Shown piece after piece: positions 46,179 through 53,983 of a DNA stretch of 64,000 nucleotides. The translations under genes and the position numbers were made by a program. This DNA is from Akkermansiaceae bacterium (GTDB lineage: Bacteria > Verrucomicrobiota > Verrucomicrobiia > Verrucomicrobiales > DEV007). How positions within the stretch are numbered: position 1 is the stretch's first letter; each line of letters begins with the position of its first letter. Where the stretch lies: assembly GCA_024233085.1 (NCBI GenBank), contig JACKQC010000023.1, positions 19,942-83,941 on the forward strand, written 5' to 3'. The notes beneath the pieces were generated by a model. The model was not told where the DNA came from, did no database searches, and saw only the letters and a program-made list of their open reading frames with translations.

Positions 46179-46974
46179 GGCGGTTCCAAAGGTCAATATT
46201 CTCGGCACCGAGATCGCGGCGCTCAACCTGCCCGCCGCGCGGGAGGCGACGATCGCGCGCGCGCTTTCCGGGCAGGGAGGCTACATCTGCGTCACGGGCG
46301 CGCACGGCGTCATCGAGGCGCGGGACGACGCGTCGTTTCGCCGGATTTTGAACGGCTCGGTTTTCAACACGCCCGACGGCATGCCGAACGTGTGGATGGG
46401 ACGGCATTTTCACGGGGTGGAGACGATGGACCGGGTTTACGGACCCGACCTGATGCGCGAGGTCATCGACCTCGGTCGCGAGCGGGGACTGCGGCATTTC
46501 CTCTTCGGAGGCAAGGAAGGCGTCTCGGAGCGGTTGAGGAACGCGCTGCGGGAGCGGTTTCCCGGCGTGGAAATCTCGGGGATCTACACGCCGCCGTTTC
46601 GGCCGCTCAATGGGGAGGAAGCCGCCGAATTCAACCGCGCGATCGACGCCGCGGACCCGCACCTTATCTGGATCGGGCTGAGCACGCCAAAGCAGGAACG
46701 TTTCATGGCGGAGTGGGCGCCGAGATTGCCGGGCCGGTTGATGATCGGGGTGGGAGCGGCGTTCGACTTTCACGCCGGACTGGTTTCATCCGCGCCACCC
46801 GTGTTGCAGCGGGCGGGACTGGAATGGCTCTATCGCCTGGTCACCGAGCCCCGCCGTTTGTGGCCCCGGTATTCGCGGATCGTTCCGCGATTTCTGTGGG
46901 GCGCGCTGGGTCAGGTGGCGGGTCCGCGGCAAGATCCGCACGACGATTCGACGGGAACGTCTCCCGAGCCATGA
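46177..46974 (+). CDS. WecB/TagA/CpsF family glycosyltransferase (GT26)
   Basis: GT26 glycosyltransferase of 265 aa that typically adds the second sugar (for example ManNAc or a uronic acid) to a lipid-linked first sugar in polysaccharide synthesis. The family core is complete: VNILGTEIAALNLP, GVIEARDDASFRRIL, NTPDGMPNVWMGRHF, VYGPDLMREVID, FLFGGKEGVSERL, and WIGLSTPKQERFMAEW with GVGAAFDFHAGL. The start at 46177 abuts the conserved VNILG segment. Its last 134 nt overlap the convergent 664-aa membrane protein gene in antisense. Confidence 0.93.
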   Translation: MAVPKVNILGTEIAALNLPAAREATIARALSGQGGYICVTGAHGVIEARDDASFRRILNGSVFNTPDGMPNVWMGRHFHGVETMDRVYGPDLMREVIDLGRERGLRHFLFGGKEGVSERLRNALRERFPGVEISGIYTPPFRPLNGEEAAEFNRAIDAADPHLIWIGLSTPKQERFMAEWAPRLPGRLMIGVGAAFDFHAGLVSSAPPVLQRAGLEWLYRLVTEPRRLWPRYSRIVPRFLWGALGQVAGPRQDPHDDSTGTSPEP

Positions 46975-48835
46975 AGGCCGGCAACACCGGCGCGTAAACA
47001 GAGATCGGTTCCGCCAGTTTGCCACTGATCGGTTCGTTCGCGGCCGGATTTCCACGCCGGAGACCGAGGATCCAAAGCGGTCCTTCGGGAAGTGCCTCCT
47101 TTCCTCCCAAATTGAAGGGACCCGAAGCGACGAGCGCCAATGGATTCTGGACCGTGGCGAGCCCGGATAGAATCGAGAAGGGCCGATCGCCAACACTGAG
47201 TTCTCCGATCCGACGGAAGTCCGATCCACCAAAAAAATGGCCCAAGCTGAGCCGCGTTCTCAGGCGGCGGGAAGCGAATGATTCGTCACCCGAATCGCCG
47301 CCGATGGCCACCCAGGTCAGGCTGTCGACTTCGGGCGAAATCGGACGCATGGGCGCGACCCGGAGTTTGTCCCGAACGGCCACGCCGCGGTCCGGCGTCA
47401 CATGCTCGGAGATCGCCACGCGCAGAAGCCGCTCGTCGCAGAGGGCCTCAGCTTCCTCGTGTCGCTCCGCCCAATCCCGCTCGGTAACCAGGCGGGTCTC
47501 GATACCGCGAAGTCGCGCCGCGAGCAGCGCGTATTCCCGCATCGGAGTCTCCAGAACCGGCAGCGGACCGGCGCCGGCGGGCCAGCGGGTGCTGTCCGAC
47601 CGGATGGCCAACCAGAGCGCCTGATTGTGATCGACGGGTTGCTCGGCCGCTCGACCCAGCCGAAAAAGAAAGGTTCCCGCCGCGCCCATGGGCCAAAGGC
47701 CGTCCGTCGTCGGATAGAGCGTCGGGTTTCGGACGGTCACCGCCGGAAAGCGGTCGGAGTCGGCAAAGTCCAACCCGGCAAAAAGAGGCACCAGCGCGCA
47801 GACGAACGCGGCTCGCACGGCCAACAGGGCCGCTCGGGGATTCTCTCGGCGCCACCAACGCCACGCCGCGCGTCCGCGCCGGCTGGCCACATATCCAAAG
47901 ATCGTCACCAACAGCGGGATCAGGTGGCGGGGGGAAAAAAGCTGCCAACCGTAAAAACCCAGCGGCAACAAAAGGAACAGTGGACCCGCCGCCGCGAAGC
48001 CGAAGAGATTCCCCCGGCGAAACGCGAATCGCGCCGTGGCCGCCAGGGCGAATCCCCCCGGCAACAGCATCGCGCCGAGACCGAAAACGAGGTAAGCCCC
48101 GAAGACGCGGGGCTCGAAGTACCCGCCATACCACGTCGCCGACCGCGCGCCCGCGAGCCAGTAACCGGCCCCGAGAGCGGCGACCGCGGCGATCGCCATC
48201 GCCCAGTGGACCGGGTCGCGAAAGGTCGAGCGCCACGAGGAAACGCGCGCGTTCGACCAGCACAGCAAAGGCAGGCAAAGCACGGCGTCCGCCCGCGCTC
48301 CGACGGCGAGAAAGGTCGCGCCCGCCGCGAGCCAGGGCTTGATCGGGGAGGAAACCCGGCCCAGCACCGCGGTCAGCAAAATCACGAAGGCCGCGCTGAT
48401 GGCCGCCGCGCTGGCGAAAGGTGCGCTCAGGAGAAAGGCGGGCGCGGCGAGCAGGGCCACCAGCGCCAGGCCATCCGTGGCGCCCGGTCGCCGCCGGCGC
48501 GAAAACCACCAGGCGGCGAGAGACGCCGAGAGCAGAAGCGCCGTCCCGAGATTTGCCCGTCCGACGAGTCTGTCAATCTCCCTCTCGTCGAGCGGTGCGG
48601 ATGAGGACGGGAGAAAGGCCGCGACGATCGCGTAGGCGAGGAACTGCTTGTCGTAGTTGTAAAAAACGGCGCCCCTGGCCGGGGCGCCGTGCTTCAATTG
48701 CCAGGCTCCGTTGATCAGCGAGGCCTGATCGGTCTCCCTGGGCACCGGACCGGCGTTATAGCCCGCCGCCGCCGCGAACAGCGCGATGGCGACCGCGCCG
48801 ATGACCGTCGAGCGGTCTGTTTTCAACCCTTCCAT
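46841..48835 (-). CDS. Large polytopic membrane protein, possible membrane glycosyltransferase
   Basis: 664-aa inner-membrane protein with roughly ten hydrophobic helices in residues 10-375 and a soluble C-terminal part of about 290 residues. The short acidic loop after helix 1 (GPVPRETDQASLINGAW) resembles the Asp/Glu-bearing first loop of GT39/GT83-type lipid-linked sugar transferases, but no signature is decisive. It is the last gene of the GT9-exosortase-EpsI run; its start overlaps the EpsI end by 13 nt. Its 3' end overlaps the convergent GT26 gene by 134 nt, so the last 45 residues may not be under normal constraint. A terminator-shaped hairpin lies inside codons 49-58. Confidence 0.7.
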   Translation of the reverse strand: MEGLKTDRSTVIGAVAIALFAAAAGYNAGPVPRETDQASLINGAWQLKHGAPARGAVFYNYDKQFLAYAIVAAFLPSSSAPLDEREIDRLVGRANLGTALLLSASLAAWWFSRRRRPGATDGLALVALLAAPAFLLSAPFASAAAISAAFVILLTAVLGRVSSPIKPWLAAGATFLAVGARADAVLCLPLLCWSNARVSSWRSTFRDPVHWAMAIAAVAALGAGYWLAGARSATWYGGYFEPRVFGAYLVFGLGAMLLPGGFALAATARFAFRRGNLFGFAAAGPLFLLLPLGFYGWQLFSPRHLIPLLVTIFGYVASRRGRAAWRWWRRENPRAALLAVRAAFVCALVPLFAGLDFADSDRFPAVTVRNPTLYPTTDGLWPMGAAGTFLFRLGRAAEQPVDHNQALWLAIRSDSTRWPAGAGPLPVLETPMREYALLAARLRGIETRLVTERDWAERHEEAEALCDERLLRVAISEHVTPDRGVAVRDKLRVAPMRPISPEVDSLTWVAIGGDSGDESFASRRLRTRLSLGHFFGGSDFRRIGELSVGDRPFSILSGLATVQNPLALVASGPFNLGGKEALPEGPLWILGLRRGNPAANEPISGKLAEPISVYAPVLPAFMARETFPSNRRADLAADPPPDPARPTEIAERSANTGATNGGAR
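48661..48690 (-). terminator. Terminator-shaped hairpin inside a coding region
   Basis: On the minus strand a perfect 10-bp GC-rich stem (ACGGCGCCCC/GGGGCGCCGT, 5-nt loop) is followed by six T, exactly the form of an intrinsic terminator. It lies about 145 nt into the 664-aa gene, in the sense direction. It could cause premature termination unless overridden; it may also be a coincidence of codon choice. Confidence 0.55.
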
Positions 48836-49527
48836 CCTGCCGGCAGGTAAACGCGCTGGAATGCGGGGGCGGCTCCGGCGATCCAGGCCTCCATCGAAGC
48901 GAGCGTCTCCTCCGGCGATCGCCCGCCCGCGAACAAATCCTCCCCCACCACCGCCATCGCCGCCGCGTAGGCCCAGCGCGGATTTTCGCCCCGCGCGACA
49001 TTGGTCCAGGCCGTGCCGAGGATTCGCGTCAGATTGTCCGGCGTGGTCGATCGCGGCCCGATGAACCAATAGGCGTAGTAGCCGCGTATCCGGCGCCGCG
49101 AGCCGCCGCCGTCATCGGCTTCGCGCGAGATTTCCAGCAGCGAAACGGCGATCTTTTCGCCGTTTTGCAGGCTGATCTCCCGCGCCTCGGAGCGCGCGAT
49201 GTTCCACCCCTGCCCGACGAGGCAAACTTCGGGGCGGTGGATGCTGGTGCGGTCGCGGCCGCTCAGCACCAGGCTCGCCTGAAGCATTTCCCCGCCTCCG
49301 GCGCGGCGATAGGACATCTTCGCGAGTTCGGTGTCGGGAGGCAGGATCTCCTTTTCGGCCCGGCTCGGTTCGCCGGGTTCGCCGCGCCATTCGCCGACGT
49401 TCGCCGGCAACGCCATTTCCAACCCAATGACCTCACCGCCGGCGTCCGGACTTGTCGAAAGACTGAAAGCCATCGTCGCGCCGGCCAGGGCGGCGAAAAG
49501 GGCGGACTTGAGGAATAGCGCGCGCAT
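48823..49527 (-). CDS. EpsI family, exosortase-associated protein
   Basis: 234-aa exported protein of the EpsI/DUF3485 family, which accompanies exosortases in exopolysaccharide loci. An N-terminal membrane or signal helix (FLKSALFAALAGATMAF) is followed by the family core: WRGEPGEPSRAEKEILPPDT, the RTSIHRPEVCLVGQGW segment with its conserved His-Cys pair, and YYAYWFIGPR. Its reaction is unknown. It starts 14 nt after the exosortase stop and overlaps the next gene by 13 nt, so these are one operon. ATG 49527 gives the proper hydrophobic N-terminus; longer frames are shadows of the exosortase. Confidence 0.88.
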   Translation of the reverse strand: MRALFLKSALFAALAGATMAFSLSTSPDAGGEVIGLEMALPANVGEWRGEPGEPSRAEKEILPPDTELAKMSYRRAGGGEMLQASLVLSGRDRTSIHRPEVCLVGQGWNIARSEAREISLQNGEKIAVSLLEISREADDGGGSRRRIRGYYAYWFIGPRSTTPDNLTRILGTAWTNVARGENPRWAYAAAMAVVGEDLFAGGRSPEETLASMEAWIAGAAPAFQRVYLPAGWKG

Positions 49528-49541
49528 GTGTCGGGAGGTTT

Positions 49542-50522
49542 TCACGCGGCGACCGGCCGCGGCCATGGGCTCGGACCGGCTCCGGACCCGCGGTCCAGGC
49601 GACGCAACAGTTTCGCCAACAACACCATGCCCCCGGCCGCGACGAGAAAGACCATGATCCCCGCGAAAAAATGAAAGGCCGACGTGCCGCCGTCGCTCCC
49701 GATGGCGAACGCGGAGCCGAAAAGCCGGGAGCCCAACATCAACAGCAAAATGCGGACGACATTGCCGGCAATGGCCAGCGGAACGGCCGCGATCCACATC
49801 GCCGCCCAAAAAAACGGCCGATTCCCGAAGGCAAGACCGCCGTATAGCGCGCCGAGCATCATCAGCGCAAAAAGCGAGCGGATGCCGCTGCACGGATTGG
49901 CCACCTCGAGCGCGAAACGGTCTCCCCGCGCCAGGCCGGCCGCCGCGTCCGCCGGCGAGACGATGGCGGTGCCGAGCTGGAGATGCTCCACGCCCCCCAG
50001 ATCGAGCAGGCCGGAGCACAGATGGGTCATCAGCAGGCGCAGCGGAAATCCGACGCGGCTTTCCAGAAAATAGAGCGGCCACATGAACGCGAGAAAGCAG
50101 AGCGGGAAGGCCAGTTCGCGCAGCCAGGCCCGACCCCCGAGCCAGAGAATCGTTCCCAGCAACAGGAGATGCGCCGAGGCGTAACCCAGATAATAGAGAT
50201 TCGCCCGAACCCCGGCGAAGAACAGGAAAAAGCCGGTTAGAACGACGGGCAGCGCCCAGTTCGAACCCTCCGCCGGCAGGCCCCGCCAATTTTCCCGGCG
50301 CCGCCACACCAGCCAAAGGGCGAGGGGCGGAACGAGCGCGCCATGTTGCCAGTCGGGAAATCGCCAGAAATACCAAAGCCAATAGGCGATCGAATGCCGG
50401 TCGGCGCCGTATCCGGTCGCGTAGGGGCAGACCGCGAACAGGATGGCGAAAACCGCGGCGACAATTCCCACGGGGACACAGACGGACACCGCGCCTGGTT
50501 TCGGAAGAGAGGATTCGGTCAT
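49542..50522 (-). CDS. Exosortase
   Basis: Integral membrane transpeptidase-like enzyme of 326 aa that processes proteins bearing a C-terminal PEP-CTERM-like signal during export and polysaccharide assembly. About eight helices are visible. The proposed catalytic triad is present: Cys near 211 in ANPCSGIRSL, Arg near 257 in GNVVRILLL and His near 284 in SAFHFFAGI. ADRHSIAYWLWYFWRFPDWQ begins the exosortase core. The start overlaps the GT9 stop by 4 nt (ATGA). None of the proteins encoded here ends in a recognisable PEP-CTERM tail, so targets must be elsewhere. Confidence 0.92.
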   Translation of the reverse strand: MTESSLPKPGAVSVCVPVGIVAAVFAILFAVCPYATGYGADRHSIAYWLWYFWRFPDWQHGALVPPLALWLVWRRRENWRGLPAEGSNWALPVVLTGFFLFFAGVRANLYYLGYASAHLLLLGTILWLGGRAWLRELAFPLCFLAFMWPLYFLESRVGFPLRLLMTHLCSGLLDLGGVEHLQLGTAIVSPADAAAGLARGDRFALEVANPCSGIRSLFALMMLGALYGGLAFGNRPFFWAAMWIAAVPLAIAGNVVRILLLMLGSRLFGSAFAIGSDGGTSAFHFFAGIMVFLVAAGGMVLLAKLLRRLDRGSGAGPSPWPRPVAA

Positions 50523-51562
50523 GCCGGCACGGGTGTGGCGTGAAGATCGAGGCAGCGCCGCCAGTGTTTCAGCGCCAGGGTTTCGACCGCTTCGACAGTC
50601 CAGAATTGAAGGCAGGCCGAGGGAGTTTCCCGTTTGGCGCAGGTCGTGACGCCCCGCCGCACCGTCGCGCACGGCTGGCAGTCCAGTCCCGGCGTTCTCA
50701 GCGCGAGATGACGCCATCGATCCCAGCCGGCGTCCCATTGAACCGGCGCCGGGCCCGGCAGGCACACCGTGGCCACGCCCGCCGCCGCCGCCAGATGAAG
50801 CGGCCCCGAGTTGTTTCCGATGAACAGGCCGCACGCCGCGATCGCTTTCGCCAAGCCGGCGAGGGAACCCGGCGCGAGCCGTTCGATCCGCGACGACAGA
50901 CGGTCCTCGGACGGATCGCCCTGCGACGCCCAGGTGACCGGACCGCGGCGGACCAGCCGATTCGCCAGGGCGACGTGGCGCTCGATCGGCCAGCGTTTCA
51001 CGGCATGGCTGGCCCCGGCATGGATGAAAACGCGGGACGGCTCGGGATCGGTCGGTCCGGTCAGATGATCGAGACCCGGCCGCGGCGGCGAGTCCGGCCA
51101 GGCCGGGAGCCCCAATTCCCGGGAAAAGGCGGCCGCCGCGCGCCACTCGGACTCGGCCACATTCGCGGAGGGATCCGCCTCGAAACGCCGGTTCAGAAAC
51201 CCGTTCGTCGCCAGCGCCGGATTCGGCGCGCCGGCGCGCAGGGGGACGCCGGCGATTCGGGCGAGCAACCGCGGCACATTTCCCTGGTCAAAGGGAAACC
51301 AGGCCGCGTCGGGCGCGATTCCCCGCAGCCTGAAATGCAGGCGGCCCAGCCGGGCCGGGTTCTTCCATGCCCCGAGAACCTTCGCCGTCGGCTCGATCCA
51401 CAGATTCCGGTCGGGAATCAGCCCCCGGTACAAGTCCGCGGCGGTCGGGCTGGTCATCACGAAAACGTTTTCGGCCCCCAGTTGCGCGATCCACTGTCGC
51501 GCGACGGGCAGGAAGACGACGTTGTCCCCCAGTTGATTGGCCTTGAAAACGAGGAGCCGCAT
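50519..51562 (-). CDS. Glycosyltransferase family 9 (heptosyltransferase-like)
   Basis: GT9 enzyme of 347 aa, related to ADP-heptose:LPS heptosyltransferases. Family elements: LVFKANQLGDNVVFLPVARQ at the N-terminus, RVFIHAGASHAVKRWPIERH, IAACGLFIGNNSGPLHLAAA with the donor-binding site, and a C-terminal Cys-rich tail (DCQPCATV...TCAK...ACLQ) common in this family. It likely adds a heptose or similar sugar to LPS core. It starts about 30 nt after a methyltransferase gene, with repeat locus 6 in that gap, and overlaps the exosortase start by 4 nt. Confidence 0.9.
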   Translation of the reverse strand: MRLLVFKANQLGDNVVFLPVARQWIAQLGAENVFVMTSPTAADLYRGLIPDRNLWIEPTAKVLGAWKNPARLGRLHFRLRGIAPDAAWFPFDQGNVPRLLARIAGVPLRAGAPNPALATNGFLNRRFEADPSANVAESEWRAAAAFSRELGLPAWPDSPPRPGLDHLTGPTDPEPSRVFIHAGASHAVKRWPIERHVALANRLVRRGPVTWASQGDPSEDRLSSRIERLAPGSLAGLAKAIAACGLFIGNNSGPLHLAAAAGVATVCLPGPAPVQWDAGWDRWRHLALRTPGLDCQPCATVRRGVTTCAKRETPSACLQFWTVEAVETLALKHWRRCLDLHATPVPA

Positions 51563-51569
51563 GGCTTGG

Positions 51570-51610
51570 CTTAACAGGGTATGGTCGCCGACCTAACCCT
51601 GTTGGGTCGG
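51570..51610. repeat. Palindromic repeat element, locus 6 (overlaps the methyltransferase stop)
   Basis: Cores TAACAGGGTA (51572-51581) and AACCCTGTTG (51595-51604), inverted and 23 nt apart. On the minus strand the second core encodes the final TQQG and TAG stop of the methyltransferase gene, exactly as at the Lhr gene. Confidence 0.9.
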
Positions 51611-52432
51611 AAAGTCGTGGAGGCGTCGGGCGGCCGATTCCGCGTCAACCGGCGGAGCCCCGCCGACGGGTTTCACGGCGTCGACGACCAGGGACCGGTC
51701 GCCGCGTTTCAGGCACGAAAGATCGAAGACAAACGCCGGGTCGGCCACTCCCCGGTAGGCGGCGGCGTTCGGTTCCGGCGGGGAGAAATGGCGTTTCCCG
51801 AACTTGTCGCACCACGCCACGGGCCGGGCGTCGAATCCGACCTGGCGCAGCACATAGGTGAGACTGTAGACCGACCACCGGGTTTTGTGTTTGTCGGGCT
51901 CGTGCCACTTTTCCCGCGCGGATGGGTAGCCCACGGGTTCCGGCGCCTCGTAGGAACGCAGGTCGGCGTCGGGTACGGAGACGCGCAGGACGCCGCCGGG
52001 CCGCAGGACGCGATGGCACTCGGCGAAAAGCGCGGCGGCTTCGTCGAGAAAGAGATGCTCAAAAAAGTGCTCCGACAGCACGAACCCGAAAGCGTCATCT
52101 TCGAAATCCAGCCGGTCGCCAATCTGGTAATAGAACGGCCGAAATTCCGTCCGGCGTCGGATGGCGTCGAGATCGGGCACCTCGATGCCGCGGAGGCGAT
52201 ATTTGAGCGGGCGCAGGCGGGCGACGAGGGCGTCCTTGAGCCGTAGACGGGCGTGGCGCCCGCCGACTTCGGGCGTGTCTCCGAGATGAACCCAGCTCGG
52301 ATCGATCAGTCTTTTCAGCGCCGGATTGGCGAGGCTGTGGGGCCCCATCGCGCCGATATGGAGCCTGCGGACCGGTTTTTCGGACGGGCGGACGGGCGCG
52401 GAACGGGGAATCGAGTCGAGAGGTGTCTGCAT
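51593..52432 (-). CDS. Class I SAM-dependent methyltransferase
   Basis: 279-aa methyltransferase of the type common in polysaccharide loci. The usual GxGxG motif is replaced by HIGAMGPHSLANP near residue 25. The acidic and post-motif regions follow: LDFEDDAFGFVLSEHFFEHL and ECHRVLRPGGVLRVSVPDAD, the latter strongly conserved in methyltransferase-11-type proteins. It may methylate a sugar or lipid-linked intermediate. The last five codons (TQQG-stop) come from a palindromic repeat. It follows the Wzy-like gene by 24 nt and precedes a GT9 gene. Confidence 0.85.
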   Translation of the reverse strand: MQTPLDSIPRSAPVRPSEKPVRRLHIGAMGPHSLANPALKRLIDPSWVHLGDTPEVGGRHARLRLKDALVARLRPLKYRLRGIEVPDLDAIRRRTEFRPFYYQIGDRLDFEDDAFGFVLSEHFFEHLFLDEAAALFAECHRVLRPGGVLRVSVPDADLRSYEAPEPVGYPSAREKWHEPDKHKTRWSVYSLTYVLRQVGFDARPVAWCDKFGKRHFSPPEPNAAAYRGVADPAFVFDLSCLKRGDRSLVVDAVKPVGGAPPVDAESAARRLHDFPTQQG

Positions 52433-52456
52433 GGGCGAAGCGTAAGGAGATGTGCG

Positions 52457-53983
52457 TCAGTTGAGGGCCGTGGCAAACGGACCACGCCCGTCGAGGACCG
52501 GACGGGCGGGGTGATGGTGTCTTCGGTCGATTTCGTTTTCGGCGCCGCGCCGAAGGTCCGCCTGGCGGAAAAGTTCGACCAGCGTGCCGCCGATCATAAT
52601 CCACACATAGGCGTTGATGGGAAAAACGCCGGCCACCGCGCCGAACATGATTTCCCCGGTGACCACCCCCATGGCGACGCCGAAGAACAGGCAAACCACT
52701 CGCCGCGTGCCACCGGCGGGGAGATGCAAGAGTTCGCGATGGATCCAGCGCAGAGACCATCCCGCCGCGATCAGCACCGGCAGCAAAACGACGAGGCCGT
52801 AGTTCACGAGCATCGACGACAGGGCCTCATGGGTGAAGACGTAGTGTTTCACACCGAACAAGCTGTAATTTCGGGCGTCGTGAAGTGCCGTGAAGCTGAT
52901 CAGCCGGTCGGTGTAGGTTTGAATCCGGGTGGCCTGTTCCATCAGGGCCGAATCTTTCGAAAGGAGCGAGTCCCACTCCGGGAGTTTGACCATGAACCAT
53001 TCGGCGAAGACGATGAGGCTCCCATAGAGAGCCAGGCCGATTCCGTAAACAGCGATCGTGAGACGCCGCGAGGAGAACGCCAGAACCGCGGCCAGGGCGG
53101 CGATCCACACGATATGGCCGCTGCGGGCCATGGTGACGAAGGTCACCCCGAAGCAAAAAAGGCCGAGCAGGGCAAAGAGCCAGCGCCGCCGGGAAATTTC
53201 GGGATGATCCCGCCCGACGGCGAGCGGCACGAACGCGATCGAGCAAAGCATGGAGGAAAGAAACGCGAGGGAGTGCGCGGAATTCAGCGTCGAGAAGGGC
53301 CGTGGCCGGACATCGTCGAGTTCCTTGACCATGATCGTGAGTCCGCTTTTCAGGTATTCGATCTCGAAGGCGCTCAGTCCGCGAAAGTGCTGGTAGTATG
53401 CGTAAAACCCGGCGGGAAGGAAGGCGATCAGTCCGAAGCGCAGGAGTCGCCAGATTTCCCGCCAGTCGCGGAAGAGCGCGGGAATCACGAAGAGCAGCAG
53501 CGAATACGCGGCGGTGTCGGCGACCTTCTTTAACGCATCCTTCAGCCCTTCGTCGCGAAACGCCATCGCCGCCATCCCTCCGACATAGACGACCGACACC
53601 GCCAGCAGAATCCAGTGTCTCTTGTCGACCCGGATTTTCCCAAAAAAGATTCCCGCGAGAGTGCCTCCGGTGATCCCCGCGAGGAGGGCGGGCCCGATGC
53701 CAAGCACGAAAAAGAGATCCATGAAACCCACCCGATCGTAGAGGATCAGCAGGCGCTTGAGCAGGTCGAGGTAGATGGTGGCGACGATGAAAGGAAACAT
53801 CGCGGCGCGAGGATTCACCACGCCGGCGACGAACGCGACGCCGGCGACATATTTCGCCAGTTGGGAAAGGCTGTTCCCGCCGGAAGTGAGGACGACATAA
53901 ACCAGCGCGACAGCGGCAAGCACCCCGCCCGCCACCACGAGGCAGATGGCCATCAGGCCGCTGGATGGGCGATCGTCGATCAT
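52457..53983 (-). CDS. O-antigen ligase/polymerase-like membrane protein
   Basis: 508-aa protein with about 12 membrane helices and the large periplasmic loop expected of Wzy/WaaL-type enzymes, which polymerise or ligate lipid-linked repeat units at the outer face of the inner membrane. Supporting stretches are FSTLNSAHSLAFLSSMLCSI and the loop before the last helices (RIQTYTDRLISFTALHDARN; FGVKHYVFTHEALSSMLVNYG), matching the conserved loop and Gly/His pattern of O-antigen ligase domains. The family is divergent, so polymerase and ligase cannot be told apart. The start overlaps the GT2 stop by 4 nt (ATGA). Confidence 0.85.
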   Translation of the reverse strand: MIDDRPSSGLMAICLVVAGGVLAAVALVYVVLTSGGNSLSQLAKYVAGVAFVAGVVNPRAAMFPFIVATIYLDLLKRLLILYDRVGFMDLFFVLGIGPALLAGITGGTLAGIFFGKIRVDKRHWILLAVSVVYVGGMAAMAFRDEGLKDALKKVADTAAYSLLLFVIPALFRDWREIWRLLRFGLIAFLPAGFYAYYQHFRGLSAFEIEYLKSGLTIMVKELDDVRPRPFSTLNSAHSLAFLSSMLCSIAFVPLAVGRDHPEISRRRWLFALLGLFCFGVTFVTMARSGHIVWIAALAAVLAFSSRRLTIAVYGIGLALYGSLIVFAEWFMVKLPEWDSLLSKDSALMEQATRIQTYTDRLISFTALHDARNYSLFGVKHYVFTHEALSSMLVNYGLVVLLPVLIAAGWSLRWIHRELLHLPAGGTRRVVCLFFGVAMGVVTGEIMFGAVAGVFPINAYVWIMIGGTLVELFRQADLRRGAENEIDRRHHHPARPVLDGRGPFATALN

